Below are positions 25,929-35,258 of a stretch of DNA of 64,000 nucleotides, one piece after another. The notes below the pieces were generated by a model. The model saw only the letters and a program-made list of their open reading frames with translations. It did no database searches and was not told the DNA's origin. How positions within the stretch are numbered: position 1 is the first letter of the stretch; each line of letters starts with the position of its first letter. Position numbers and translations under genes: made by a program. The stretch is from DASUXY01 sp035301985. Lineage in GTDB: Bacteria > Bacillota > Bacilli > Bacillales > Amphibacillaceae. The stretch spans positions 57,581 to 121,580 of the forward strand of contig DATGTE010000030.1 of NCBI GenBank assembly GCA_035301985.1. Direction: 5' to 3'.

Positions 25929-26399
25929 ATGATTCGTGTCTTATTTGTCTGTCTTGGTAATATTTGCCGGTCGCCAATGGCTGAGGCAATTTTTCGCGAC
26001 TTGGTAAATAAAGAAGGATTAACTGAACAGATTCAAGTCGATTCGGCAGGAACGGGACATTGGCATATTGGAGAGCCTCCTCACCAAGGAACGAGGGAAA
26101 TATTGGACAATAAAAAAATTTCATATGATGGAATGAAAGCAAGACAAGTGAAACAGGGTGATTGGGAACGTTTCGATTATATGTTTGCAATGGACGATCA
26201 AAATATCAAGGATTTACACCGTATTCAAAAACAAACGGATGACATCGAGATTGTTAAGCTACTCGATTTTGTAAAAGATAGCCCTGTACACAATGTACCT
26301 GATCCATATTTTACTGGAGATTTTAATGAAACATATGCATTAGTGTCCCAAGGTTGTAAAAATATCCTGCAACATGTAAAAAAACAGCATAATTTATAA
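25929..26399 (+). CDS. yfkJ: Low-molecular-weight protein-tyrosine phosphatase (YfkJ-like)
   Basis: 156 residues. The catalytic P-loop C-L-G-N-I-C-R-S lies at residues ~8-15 and the general acid is in D-P-Y-F (~123). GGTGG just upstream and alignment of the family N-terminus favour ATG 25929 over two earlier ATGs. It is followed by yfkI- and yfkH-like genes, the same order as in B. subtilis, where YfkJ is a protein-tyrosine phosphatase linked to stress resistance. Confidence 0.9.
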   Translation: MIRVLFVCLGNICRSPMAEAIFRDLVNKEGLTEQIQVDSAGTGHWHIGEPPHQGTREILDNKKISYDGMKARQVKQGDWERFDYMFAMDDQNIKDLHRIQKQTDDIEIVKLLDFVKDSPVHNVPDPYFTGDFNETYALVSQGCKNILQHVKKQHNL

Positions 26400-26415
26400 C
26401 AAAGGAGAATTGGAA

Positions 26416-26706
26416 ATGGGTAGACGAAAACTATTTACAGGCATTATTGTTGGAGCAGTAGTAGGTGGTCTTACATCTTTAGTTGATCGAGAAGTACGTG
26501 AATACACGAAAAAGAAATGTTCATCGTTCAAAGAAACGTCTGGATATTATATAAAACATCCGTCTGAAGCGGTTCGGAAAGCACGCGTTCGGTTTGATGA
26601 AGTGAATCAGACTGTTTCTAAAGGTGTTACCAATACAATCAACGCGTTAGAACAAGTTGAAGAAGCACTCGATTCAGTGACGAATTCGTCTAAAATGGAA
26701 AAATAA
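26416..26706 (+). CDS. yfkI: YfkI-like small protein (YtxH-like)
   Basis: About 96 residues: M-G-R-R-K-L-F-T-G followed by a glycine-rich hydrophobic segment (G-I-I-V-G-A-V-V-G-G-L) and an amphipathic charged helix, the layout of YtxH-type membrane-anchored proteins. AAAGGAG precedes ATG 26416. Its name rests mainly on position between yfkJ and yfkH. Function unknown. Confidence 0.75.
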   Translation: MGRRKLFTGIIVGAVVGGLTSLVDREVREYTKKKCSSFKETSGYYIKHPSEAVRKARVRFDEVNQTVSKGVTNTINALEQVEEALDSVTNSSKMEK

Positions 26707-26739
26707 CAGCTCCAACAAAGGGGAAGCGGGCGATCTTTT

Positions 26740-27567
26740 ATGGAGAAATACATTTATTTTATAAAACAATTATACAAGCGGATGATCGCAGATGACATCT
26801 TTGGCTTAGCTGCACAGTTGGCCTATTTTTTCCTGCTTTCCCTTTTCCCGTTGTTGCTGTTTATTATGACTTTAATCGGCCATTTACCGATAGATGAACA
26901 GTCTTTCATTGATCTGTTAGCTACAGTAGCACCCGAGGAAACGATGGATTTGATCAATGAAAACATTAGTCGTCTCGTCAATGAGCAAAATAGTGGTCTT
27001 TTATCGATTAGCTTTATCGGTACATTATGGTCCGCTTCAAATGGAGTCAATGCGCTTACGAGGGCATTTAATCGTGCGTATGAAGTAGAAGAGGATCGCA
27101 CGTTTATCGTTTCAAGACTAATTGCGATTGTTTTAACAGTTGCAATGGTCGGTATTATTGTGATTGCGATTTTACTCCCTGTTCTTGGCAGAATGATTGG
27201 GGTGTATTTATTTTCCTTTTTTGGTCTATCAGATGACTTCGTTCGTATATGGGGTACATTGCGTTGGGGGATGACTTCAGTTGTGTTTTTCATCGTGTTC
27301 CTCGCTCTATACAGATTAGCACCAAATGAACGAATTAAATTAAAAGAAGTCGTTGGTGGGGCTTTATTTGCGACGATTAGTTGGCAACTTGTTTCCTGGG
27401 GATTTTCATTTTATGTAGATAAAATCGGTGATTATTCAGCGACATATGGAAGCTTAGGAGCTGTTATCGTATTGATGATTTGGTTTTACATCTCCGGTCT
27501 CATTATTATGATCGGTGGGATCATCAATGTAATCATTCGCGATTATCGACAGCATGACCATCTATGA
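26740..27567 (+). CDS. yfkH: YihY/BrkB family membrane protein (YfkH-like)
   Basis: 275 residues with six hydrophobic segments and the family motifs L-A-A-Q-L-A-Y-F-F-L-L-S-L-F-P (~25), L-W-S-A-S-N-G-V-N-A-L-T-R-A-F-N (~88), Y-R-L-A-P (~190) and Y-G-S-L-G-A-V-I-V-L-M-I-W-F-Y (~245). Formerly mis-called ribonuclease BN; the real function is unknown. Third gene of the yfkJIH operon. The SD AAAGGGG is about 14 bases away, a weak fit. Confidence 0.88.
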   Translation: MEKYIYFIKQLYKRMIADDIFGLAAQLAYFFLLSLFPLLLFIMTLIGHLPIDEQSFIDLLATVAPEETMDLINENISRLVNEQNSGLLSISFIGTLWSASNGVNALTRAFNRAYEVEEDRTFIVSRLIAIVLTVAMVGIIVIAILLPVLGRMIGVYLFSFFGLSDDFVRIWGTLRWGMTSVVFFIVFLALYRLAPNERIKLKEVVGGALFATISWQLVSWGFSFYVDKIGDYSATYGSLGAVIVLMIWFYISGLIIMIGGIINVIIRDYRQHDHL

Positions 27568-27578
27568 TGACGTTTAAG

Positions 27579-27609
27579 GAAAAAATAAGCTGCCCATGAT
27601 TGGACAGCT
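27579..27609 (-). terminator. Terminator of the metal ATPase gene
   Basis: On the minus strand AGCTGTCC pairs with GGGCAGCT (one G-T pair), followed by TTATTTTTT. Located just past the ATPase stop at 27617. Confidence 0.75.
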
Positions 27610-27616
27610 CACTACA

Positions 27617-29554
27617 TTATTTTAACAATCGTAATCCATTTAAAATGACGAGGATTGTACTTCCTTCGTGGCCGATGACACCTAACGGTAAATCAATCAC
27701 TTGTAAGAAGTTTGAAACGATGAGCACGAAGATTACAGCTAAGGAAAAGAATACATTTTGTTTGACAATGCGGTTCATACGCCCCGATAAATCAATCGTA
27801 TTTTTTATTTTTGATAAATCATTTTTCATTAAAACGACATCTGCTGTTTCTAAAGCAACATCCGTACCTTGCCCCATAGCAACTCCAACGTTTGCACTTG
27901 CCAATGCAGGTGCATCATTGATTCCATCCCCAACCATTGCTACATTTTCATATTGCTTTCGTAAGTTTTTTACATGGGTTACTTTTTCATCGGGTAAGCA
28001 TTCGGCAATGTATTCATCAATTCCTACTTCTTCGGCTACTGCTTGTGCTGTGATTTCGTTATCACCGGTAAGCATGACGGTATGAATGCCTTTGTCACGT
28101 AATTGTTGAACCGTCTGTTTCGCATCCTTACGAATCGTGTCTTTTAAGGCTAAGAGAGCAACAACCTGTGCTTCATGTTTAACGAAAACAATTGTTTTTC
28201 CTTCTTCGGCTAAGCGTTTACTCATCCCGTCGTAAAATTGTGCCGCTTCTTCTTCGCCAACAAATGTGTCATTACCAATCTTCCACTTCTCACCATCAAC
28301 GGTGGCAGAAACACCATTCCCACTAACCGTTGTCATATCAGAGACATCGACACTTTTTAATGATCGATTGGTTTTTTCATTGCTATATTTTGTAATCGCT
28401 TGTGCTAGTGGGTGAATCGCTTCATTTTCGATCGCTCCGACAATTGTAAGAAGATCAGTTTCATCATAGTTATTGTTTACGTATACGTCCGTTACTTCGG
28501 GTACTCCATTTGTCAATGTTCCTGTTTTATCAAAAGCGACGACATTAACGTGACTCAGATTTTCCACATGAACGCCACCCTTAAAGAGTACGCCATTTTT
28601 AGCGCTGTTCGAAATCGCTGACAGTGTAGCGGGCATAATCGATGCTACGAGAGCACAAGGAGATGCCACGACGAGCAATACCATCGCTCGATAAATACTT
28701 TCTGTTAACGTCCATCCGAAGAAAAGGTACGGTAAAAACATCATAATGATTACAACGGCTAGCACAATTTTCACATATGTTCCTTCGAATCTTTCAATGA
28801 ATAGTTGTGTCGGTGATTTCTCATCTTGTGCGGATTGCACCATTTGAATAATTTTTTGAAAAAGTGTTTCATCAGCCGGTTTCGTGATTTCAACGAAAAT
28901 CGACCCATCAAGGGCAACGGTTCCCGCAAAAACTTCTTGATTGAGCCCTTTACTTACAGGAATCGATTCTCCAGTAATTGCACTTTCATCTACTCCTGTA
29001 TGCCCTTTGACAATGGTTCCATCAGCAGGGATTCGTTCACTTGCACGGACGAGGATTTTATCGCCTACTTTTAATTGTGTAACCGGGATAATTCTTTCCG
29101 TCCCATCGATGATGACGACAGCTTCTTCAGGTTGTAATTCCATGAGTGATGAAATCTCTTTATTGCTTTTGTTTAACGTATATGTTTCCAAAGCCCCCGC
29201 TAAGGCAAAAATAAAGATTAGAACAGCACCTTCTGTCCAATATCCAATCATCGCGGAGCCAATTGCAGCGAAAATCATCAATAGTTCAACATTTAATTGC
29301 TTATATTTAATCGTCTCTTCGATACCTTCTTTTGCTTTAGCAAAGCCACCGATTACAAATGCAGTAATGTGTAATATAACCCACCATGTAGAAGAAATGT
29401 GACTTGAAAAAGACCACGTTAATAAAATAATCAGTCCACTTACTAAGGCAGCGATTAATTCTAAGTGTGGGATCATTTTATTTAAAAAATGTTTAGAGGG
29501 GCTTGTTTTTGAATCATTTTCATCAGGTGTGAAGTCACATGTTTTAATGTCCAT
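27617..29554 (-). CDS. pfeT: P1B-4-type heavy-metal ATPase, PfeT/ZosA-like (probable Fe(II) exporter)
   Basis: 645 residues. P-type ATPase motifs in order: T-G-E-S (~195), the membrane metal site S-P-C-A-L (~305), D-K-T-G-T (~348), H-P (~392), G-D-G-I-N-D-A-P (~545), and the P1B-4 signature H-E-G-S-T in the last membrane helices (~630). No N-terminal CxxC metal-binding domain. B. subtilis PfeT (formerly ZosA) has this layout and exports ferrous iron under PerR control. Here a near-consensus PerR box and a Fur-like box lie upstream, supporting the call. GGAGG precedes ATG 29554. Zinc, cobalt or cadmium transport cannot be excluded. Confidence 0.85.
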   Translation of the reverse strand: MDIKTCDFTPDENDSKTSPSKHFLNKMIPHLELIAALVSGLIILLTWSFSSHISSTWWVILHITAFVIGGFAKAKEGIEETIKYKQLNVELLMIFAAIGSAMIGYWTEGAVLIFIFALAGALETYTLNKSNKEISSLMELQPEEAVVIIDGTERIIPVTQLKVGDKILVRASERIPADGTIVKGHTGVDESAITGESIPVSKGLNQEVFAGTVALDGSIFVEITKPADETLFQKIIQMVQSAQDEKSPTQLFIERFEGTYVKIVLAVVIIMMFLPYLFFGWTLTESIYRAMVLLVVASPCALVASIMPATLSAISNSAKNGVLFKGGVHVENLSHVNVVAFDKTGTLTNGVPEVTDVYVNNNYDETDLLTIVGAIENEAIHPLAQAITKYSNEKTNRSLKSVDVSDMTTVSGNGVSATVDGEKWKIGNDTFVGEEEAAQFYDGMSKRLAEEGKTIVFVKHEAQVVALLALKDTIRKDAKQTVQQLRDKGIHTVMLTGDNEITAQAVAEEVGIDEYIAECLPDEKVTHVKNLRKQYENVAMVGDGINDAPALASANVGVAMGQGTDVALETADVVLMKNDLSKIKNTIDLSGRMNRIVKQNVFFSLAVIFVLIVSNFLQVIDLPLGVIGHEGSTILVILNGLRLLK

Positions 29555-29575
29555 TTTCAATACCTCCATATTAAA

Positions 29576-29590
29576 TGAGAATAAGAATCA
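29576..29590 (-). promoter_or_regulatory. Fur-like box upstream of pfeT
   Basis: TGAGAATAAGAATCA matches 11 of 14 defined positions of the 7-1-7 Fur consensus TGATAATNATTATCA. It lies about 20-35 bases before the ATPase start codon. Weaker than the PerR box. Confidence 0.4.
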
Positions 29591-29653
29591 TTTGCAATAA
29601 TCCACAGAAGTCAACTGTGACAAGGGATACAATGTTTGTTCTCTATATTTAAA

Positions 29654-29668
29654 TAATAATAATTATAA
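29654..29668 (-). promoter_or_regulatory. PerR box upstream of pfeT
   Basis: TAATAATAATTATAA differs from the PerR consensus TTATAATNATTATAA at one position. It is about 100 bases upstream of the ATPase start and overlaps a possible minus-strand -10 TATAAT. The rest of 29569-29864 is AT-rich and shows no gene. Confidence 0.7.
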
Positions 29669-29864
29669 TTTACTACTGATTATTATATTATCAGGAAATA
29701 GTAGAAAGTCAAGAAATACAATCATAAAACTTGCACCAAAATAAGACGATTACAATGTCTTCTCGGTCAATGAGATGAAGTGACAAATTCCTTTATGAAA
29801 AAAGATATATAATGGGTTATGATCTAATAAAGTACAGTTATGTATTGAAGGGAGATATGGATAT

Positions 29865-30251
29865 ATGAAATTTTTACCAATGGATAATGGCTGGCGTGTC
29901 CAAGTTGACTATGGAGAATTGCATATTTCTGGTGATAAGACATTTGGATATCGCCCTTATCAGTTAATGATCGCTTCGATTGTCGGATGTAGTGGATCCG
30001 TTTTTCGTCAAATCTTAAAAAAACAACGTGTGCAAATCGATCATGTAGAGATTGACGCAGATGTGGAACGAAATCCGCAAGAAGCAAATCGTATCGAACG
30101 CATTACTTTACGATATCGTATCAAAGGAAATCATTTGAATCTTACCAAACTCAACAAAAGTTTACGCATTGCACGCAAAAATTGTGCGATGGTTCGCTCC
30201 GTAGAAGAAAGCATTCAAATAGAGGAAGAGATTCACATCGTCGAATCATGA
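29865..30251 (+). CDS. OsmC family protein
   Basis: 128 residues of the OsmC/Ohr fold. The two redox cysteines are in I-V-G-C-S-G-S-V-F-R (~residue 45) and R-K-N-C-A-M-V-R-S-V (~107), as in thiol-peroxidase-like OsmC proteins. The N-terminus is shorter than in Ohr. Substrate unknown; neighbouring genes for iron/peroxide homeostasis are suggestive only. GGGAG precedes ATG 29865. A single gene between the divergent metal ATPase and yfkD. Confidence 0.82.
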   Translation: MKFLPMDNGWRVQVDYGELHISGDKTFGYRPYQLMIASIVGCSGSVFRQILKKQRVQIDHVEIDADVERNPQEANRIERITLRYRIKGNHLNLTKLNKSLRIARKNCAMVRSVEESIQIEEEIHIVES

Positions 30252-30338
30252 GTTGTTTGCCCACGAATAAACAGAGTGGATTGGATGTATATTTTCTATG
30301 TGTCAGAAAAAACTAAGGAAAAAGAGAGGAATGGACAC

Positions 30339-31151
30339 ATGGACAGACGCAACATATTTATCATGGCGCTGATTGCATTCGTGTACGTTTTAACCACCCC
30401 GAGCCTTAGTTTTGGTGAAGAAAAACCGAAGGAAAAGCAACCAAATGAAGATTATACAATTCCCGATCACGTCTTAAATATTTCAAAAGAAAATACGTTT
30501 CCCAATTCATCTGAAGATCAAGAAGTCGTTGAGCCGAGCAAATTGACAAAAAGCTTTATGGAAGAAATCGATGTTCCAATTGAAAATCCAAATTTGATTA
30601 AATTGTTGAATGAAACGACTTTAAAACCATCACCAATTGCGATTGGTTATCGAGGAATGATCTTTCTAGGACGCTGGCCATTGAATTATAAATCAATGGC
30701 AACGACCATTAACTGGGAATATCAACAAATCAACACGAATGAACTGAACAACTTTGGAAGTGATGTAAAACAAATCCTCCGTTACAATCAGCAGGAGCAA
30801 AAGGAAGTTAAAGGAGCATTAACGAGTAAAATTGTCCATCCGGATGAAGTGAAACAGATGATGCTGTTGAAAGCACAGGATAAAACAAACTTACCACTTT
30901 CTTATCGTACCGTTGTCGGTAAGAATACAAAAAAAGACCATTCTTATCATGTGCCAGTAAAGAAACACGGATATTTACATGCACATGTCCCGGCAGTTAA
31001 TGAAAAAGGACAGATGACTTTTGGTGAAGTGTATATTGAATTGAAAGGAACAAAAAAATCAATTGTCGTTAAAAACGTTACAAAACAAGGAATAGGTGCT
31101 TGGATCCCAATCCATGATCATATTTCATTTACATTCCAATTAAAGGATTAA
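30339..31151 (+). CDS. yfkD: YfkD family secreted protein
   Basis: About 270 residues. An N-terminal signal peptide (D-R-R-N-I-F then a hydrophobic stretch ending near S-F-G) is followed by an acidic/proline-rich spacer and the conserved body with K-P-S-P-I-A-I-G-Y-R-G-M-I-F-L-G-R-W-P-L (~100-120), as in B. subtilis YfkD, an uncharacterised protein. AGAGGA precedes ATG 30339. Recognition rests on this block and on yfk-gene neighbours. Exported; function unknown. Confidence 0.75.
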   Translation: MDRRNIFIMALIAFVYVLTTPSLSFGEEKPKEKQPNEDYTIPDHVLNISKENTFPNSSEDQEVVEPSKLTKSFMEEIDVPIENPNLIKLLNETTLKPSPIAIGYRGMIFLGRWPLNYKSMATTINWEYQQINTNELNNFGSDVKQILRYNQQEQKEVKGALTSKIVHPDEVKQMMLLKAQDKTNLPLSYRTVVGKNTKKDHSYHVPVKKHGYLHAHVPAVNEKGQMTFGEVYIELKGTKKSIVVKNVTKQGIGAWIPIHDHISFTFQLKD

Positions 31152-31162
31152 CTGGATAAATA

Positions 31163-31198
31163 GCAGCTTTGTATTCCTATGTGTGCAGAGCTGTTTTT
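31163..31198 (+). terminator. Terminator after yfkD
   Basis: CAGCTTTG pairs with CAGAGCTG (one G-T pair), followed by six T. Confidence 0.6.
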
Positions 31199-31286
31199 TA
31201 TTTCATATAACATATTGACATCTTCTCTTCATTGCTTTACCATAGTAAAGTATAGGAAAAAGAAAGAAATAAAAGGAGAAGAGAAA

Positions 31287-32600
31287 ATGGAATGGGTTGT
31301 AATCGTCTCTGTTTTAGTTATGACGATACTTAGTTTATTACGTGTTAACGTCATTATTGCAATTATTATCGCGGCCCTTACTGCTGGAGTGATGTCGGAC
31401 CTTTCTATAGTTGATTCAATCGAGTTGCTCGTCGAAGGAATGGGGGGGCAAACGAGCACTGCGTTGAGTTATATTTTGCTCGGAGCGTTTGCAGTCGCGA
31501 TTAGTTATACAGGAATTACGACAATTTTAGTAAACTACTTAATTCGTATCCTCACGGGTAAAAAGACAATGATGGTATTAGCGATTGCGGGCGTTGCATC
31601 CTTATCACAAAATTTAGTTCCTGTGCATATTGCCTTTATCCCAATTTTAATTCCACCATTATTGAAGCTATTTGATGAAATGCGTTTGGATCGACGTGCG
31701 GTCGCTACAGCACTAACGTTTGGTTTGAAAGCACCCTATATTATGGTTCCAGCTGGTTTCGGGTTGATTTTTCATGAAACAATTGTCAAAGGAATGAATG
31801 AAAACGGTGTATCATTAACGATGGGACAAGCGGCTTATTCGATGTTAGTTCCCGGGGTAGGCATGATTGTCGGGTTATTTATTGCTGTTTTTATAACGTA
31901 TCGTAAAGATCGCCAGGCTGTAGAGGGGGCTGGAGGTTCGGAAGGGACGATTCACATACCTGTTACGAAAGATATTCCATTCACAAGAAAACATGCTTTC
32001 ACTTTAGTCGCAATTGTTGTAGCATTGATCGTTCAAATTATTACTGAAAACTTAATTGCTGGTGCATTAACGGGTTTAATCCTCATGTTTTTATTCGTCG
32101 CCGTTCCGTTTAAAAAAGGAGATAAAGTCGTTTCCGATGGAATTTCGATGATGGGGACGATTGCATTTGTCATGATGGTCGCTTCAGGGTTTGGAAACAT
32201 TTTAAAAGAAACTGGAGCAGTCCAAGCCTTAGTAGAAGCATCATCGGGCGTTATTGGGAATAGTCATAAAGGAGTCATTGCTTTTGTCCTCCTTTTGGTC
32301 GGGCTCATTGTCACAATCGGAATTGGGTCGTCATTTGGAACCATTCCAATTATTGCAGCACTATTTGTACCAATCTGTATGACTGCTGGGTTTTCAACAT
32401 TAGGAACAGCTATTTTAATCGGAACAGCGGGTGCACTTGGAGATGCAGGTTCACCGGCCTCAGATAGTACGCTTGGACCGACAGCAGGCCTAAATGCAGA
32501 TGGTAAACATCATCATATTTGGGATACGTGTGTCCCGACCTTTATTCACTTTAATATTCCATTATTTATTTTCGGATGGGCTGGATCGTTACTTTTTTAA
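31287..32600 (+). CDS. Na+/H+ antiporter-family protein (NhaC-like, YuiF-type)
   Basis: 437 residues, about 11 membrane segments. Characteristic stretches: L-S-Q-N-L-V-P-V-H-I-A-F-I-P-I-L (~110), G-S-S-F-G-T-I-P-I-I-A (~350) and G-A-L-G-D-A-G-S-P-A-S-D-S-T-L-G-P-T (~390), typical of the Na+/H+ antiporter family that includes YuiF; some members may instead exchange organic ions. AAAAGGAG precedes ATG 31287; the longer upstream frame (from 31179) contains no SD and overlaps the preceding terminator. Monocistronic. Confidence 0.8.
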   Translation: MEWVVIVSVLVMTILSLLRVNVIIAIIIAALTAGVMSDLSIVDSIELLVEGMGGQTSTALSYILLGAFAVAISYTGITTILVNYLIRILTGKKTMMVLAIAGVASLSQNLVPVHIAFIPILIPPLLKLFDEMRLDRRAVATALTFGLKAPYIMVPAGFGLIFHETIVKGMNENGVSLTMGQAAYSMLVPGVGMIVGLFIAVFITYRKDRQAVEGAGGSEGTIHIPVTKDIPFTRKHAFTLVAIVVALIVQIITENLIAGALTGLILMFLFVAVPFKKGDKVVSDGISMMGTIAFVMMVASGFGNILKETGAVQALVEASSGVIGNSHKGVIAFVLLLVGLIVTIGIGSSFGTIPIIAALFVPICMTAGFSTLGTAILIGTAGALGDAGSPASDSTLGPTAGLNADGKHHHIWDTCVPTFIHFNIPLFIFGWAGSLLF

Positions 32601-32653
32601 TTGAATAAATTTTCATCGCTTGGAAAAAGTAAGAAAAAAATAGGTGGGTTGTT

Positions 32654-33457
32654 ATGTACAAAAAGATCGTTGTTTCAATCATCGCCTCGTTCATGCTTAC
32701 TTTTTCCATATTTTCATTGGACGTGACCGATGTCCATGCACGAGGTTACGGTTGGGGATATAAGAAAAATACCAATCATGAAATTCCTGACGTCGGTAAA
32801 TATAAGCAAATATTGGAGCGGTATGGTGCTTATTTTGTAGACGATTCCGGAGAGAAAAATATTTATTTAACATTTGATAACGGGTATGAACAAGGGTATA
32901 CAGAAGATGTCTTAGATGTACTGAAAAAAGAGAAGGTACCCGCTACCTTTTTTGTGACCGGTCATTACGTTAAAAATGAACCTGAATTAGTAAAAAGAAT
33001 GGTCGATGAGGGTCATATCATTGGCAATCATTCCTATCACCATCCTGATTTTACAATTATAACAAAAGAAGCGATGCAAACAGAACTGGAAGAGCTGGAA
33101 GAAGCAGTTGCTGAAGTATCCGATCAAAAACAATTGAAATATTTGCGTCCTCCAAGGGGACTCTTCAGTGAAAAAACGCTTAAATGGGCGAATGAATTAG
33201 GTTACATTCATATTTTTTGGTCGCTCGCTTTTGCTGATTGGAATGTGGATCAACAAAAAGGTTGGGAATATGCTTTTGATCAAGTGATGGAGCAAGTTCA
33301 TCCAGGAGCAATTGTATTGCTTCATACCGTATCATCGGATAATGCCGAGGCACTATCGCATCTCATACAAGAATTAAAAAAACAAGGATATACGTTCAAA
33401 AGTTTGGATGAATTCGTTATGAAAGATAAATTGCCAAAAGGGATGTATGGATTGTAG
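32654..33457 (+). CDS. pdaA: Polysaccharide deacetylase PdaA (muramic delta-lactam formation in spore cortex)
   Basis: 267 residues with a signal peptide (1-~28) and a NodB-type deacetylase domain. The first motif reads T-F-D-N-G-Y-E, the PdaA variant of T-F-D-D-G; metal histidines are in G-N-H-S-Y-H-H-P; R-P-P-R-G is motif 3; V-L-L-H-T-V-S-S-D-N is the last motif. PdaA removes N-acetyl groups from muramic acid in cortex peptidoglycan, needed for germination, so this gene also marks the organism as a spore former. A terminator follows. Confidence 0.92.
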   Translation: MYKKIVVSIIASFMLTFSIFSLDVTDVHARGYGWGYKKNTNHEIPDVGKYKQILERYGAYFVDDSGEKNIYLTFDNGYEQGYTEDVLDVLKKEKVPATFFVTGHYVKNEPELVKRMVDEGHIIGNHSYHHPDFTIITKEAMQTELEELEEAVAEVSDQKQLKYLRPPRGLFSEKTLKWANELGYIHIFWSLAFADWNVDQQKGWEYAFDQVMEQVHPGAIVLLHTVSSDNAEALSHLIQELKKQGYTFKSLDEFVMKDKLPKGMYGL

Positions 33458-33462
33458 AATAC

Positions 33463-33494
33463 ATGCGGGATCAAAATTGATCTCGCATTTTTTT
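33463..33494 (+). terminator. Terminator after pdaA
   Basis: ATGCGGGATCAA pairs with TTGATCTCGCAT (one G-T pair), followed by seven T. Confidence 0.85.
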
Positions 33495-33683
33495 ATGGCA
33501 TCTTACATACATAACGAATGTGTGCTTTTCCATAAAGGAAGTCAAGTGCATTATCAAAATCCGTATAGAATCACCATATTTCTATAATTTTCTACAATAT
33601 TTGTTGTAAATATTATCTATGTGAATTGAAATTTTCTAAATGTTTGCTATAATAAAAAGAAATTAAAATTGGGGTTGATGATT

Positions 33684-35258
33684 TTGAACAGAGAAGATTT
33701 GATTGCACCAGACAATTATAATATCGTGATGGAAGTTGAACGCCATGCATCTGATCCAACAAAAAAAGCGTTAGTATGGCAAAATGAAACGAATCAAACA
33801 AGAGAAGTAACGTATGCAGAATTAATGATATCAACGAACAAAATTGGAAACGCTTTCTTAGAGGCGGGTTTAAAAAAAGGCGATAAAATTCTCATCATGA
33901 TTCCACGATTGGTCGAAGCTTATGAAGTTTATTTAGCAGCATTAAAAACGGGCATTGTAATCATCCCAAGTTCTGAAATGTTAAAAACAAATGATTTGCA
34001 ATATCGAATTCGTCATGGCGAAGTTCGTGGAATTGTCAGTTATTTCCCTTATGTAGATCAATATAAAGGGATTAAAGAATATGATGATTTACTTAAGTTT
34101 GTTGTTGGTGGAGACAAAGAAGGATGGCATAATTTAGATCAGTTAAAAGCTGCTGCAGGCGATGAGTTAGAAATGGCCGATACGACAAAAGACGATATCG
34201 CCTTTCTCCCCTATACATCTGGAACGACTGGCAACCCAAAAGGGGTTGTACATACACACGGTTGGGGATTTGCCCATTTAAAAACAGCCGCCCAAAACTG
34301 GTTGAGTATTGAGGATGGAGATAAAGTGTGGGCAACAGCAGGTCCAGGATGGCAAAAATGGTTATGGAGTCCGTTCTTATCCGTTCTAGGCTCTGGTGCA
34401 ATCGGATTCGCCTTTCATGGTAAGTTTGATCCCCAAACTTATTTAAGGTTATTACAAGAACACGACATTAATGTTTTGTGTTGTACACCGACAGAATATC
34501 GATTAATGGCAAAAGTTGATAACTTATCAGATTATGATTTTCCATCTCTTCACAGTGCGGTTTCTGCTGGTGAACCATTAAATGTTGAAGTCATTGACAC
34601 CTTTCGAAAATATTTTGATTTAACCGTTCGTGATGGCTACGGACAAACGGAAAACACATTGTTGTTAGGTGTGATGAAAGGGATGGAAGTGAAGCCGGGC
34701 TCCATGGGCGTACCTACACCGGGAAATGATGTCGATATTATCGATGAATTCGGTGAACCGGTTGGGGTGAATGAAGTCGGTGACATTGCTGTTCGGATCG
34801 ATTGTCCGGCACTATTTCGCGAATATTATAAAGATAAAGAGAAAACGATTATATCACGACGTGGAAACTATTATGTGACCGGTGATCGAGCAAGTAAAGA
34901 TGAAGACGGTTATTTTTGGTTTGAGGGACGTAGTGACGATATCATCATTAGCTCCGGTTATACGATTGGCCCTTTTGAAGTTGAAGATGCCCTCACGACA
35001 CATCCATCTGTCCAAGAATGTGCGGTCGTCGCAAGTCCGGATGAAATTCGCGGAAATATAGTTAAAGCATTTGTAGTAGTTAGAGAAGGTGTAGATGTCT
35101 CGCCTAACTTAATTGAAGAACTTCAAAATCATGTTAAAAAACTTACAGCACCATATAAATACCCGAGGGAAATCGAGTTTCTAGAGGAACTACCGAAAAC
35201 AGCTTCCGGTAAAATTAGACGAGTGGAATTACGTAATAAAGAGAAACTGAAGCGTTAA
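33684..35258 (+). CDS. mbcS: Acyl-CoA synthetase MbcS-like (ANL superfamily)
   Basis: About 524 residues. AMP-binding P-loop Y-T-S-G-T-T-G-N-P-K-G (~180), Y-G-Q-T-E (~325), Y-V-T-G-D-R (~405), and the catalytic lysine near the end in P-K-T-A-S-G-K-I-R-R (~510). Closest in look to MbcS, which activates isobutyrate, 2-methylbutyrate and other short branched acids for fatty-acid synthesis. The SD-like GGGGTTGAT (33671-33679) overlaps an ATG at 33678, so TTG 33684 is the better-spaced start, giving M-N-R-E-D-L. The call as MbcS rather than a general acetyl-CoA synthetase relative is moderate. Confidence 0.8.
   Translation: MNREDLIAPDNYNIVMEVERHASDPTKKALVWQNETNQTREVTYAELMISTNKIGNAFLEAGLKKGDKILIMIPRLVEAYEVYLAALKTGIVIIPSSEMLKTNDLQYRIRHGEVRGIVSYFPYVDQYKGIKEYDDLLKFVVGGDKEGWHNLDQLKAAAGDELEMADTTKDDIAFLPYTSGTTGNPKGVVHTHGWGFAHLKTAAQNWLSIEDGDKVWATAGPGWQKWLWSPFLSVLGSGAIGFAFHGKFDPQTYLRLLQEHDINVLCCTPTEYRLMAKVDNLSDYDFPSLHSAVSAGEPLNVEVIDTFRKYFDLTVRDGYGQTENTLLLGVMKGMEVKPGSMGVPTPGNDVDIIDEFGEPVGVNEVGDIAVRIDCPALFREYYKDKEKTIISRRGNYYVTGDRASKDEDGYFWFEGRSDDIIISSGYTIGPFEVEDALTTHPSVQECAVVASPDEIRGNIVKAFVVVREGVDVSPNLIEELQNHVKKLTAPYKYPREIEFLEELPKTASGKIRRVELRNKEKLKR

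Noticed and set aside
26823..27293. Minus-strand 156-codon ORF inside yfkH
   Set aside because: It is antisense to a well-conserved membrane protein, has no SD, and shows no family features; a shadow of codon bias on the other strand.
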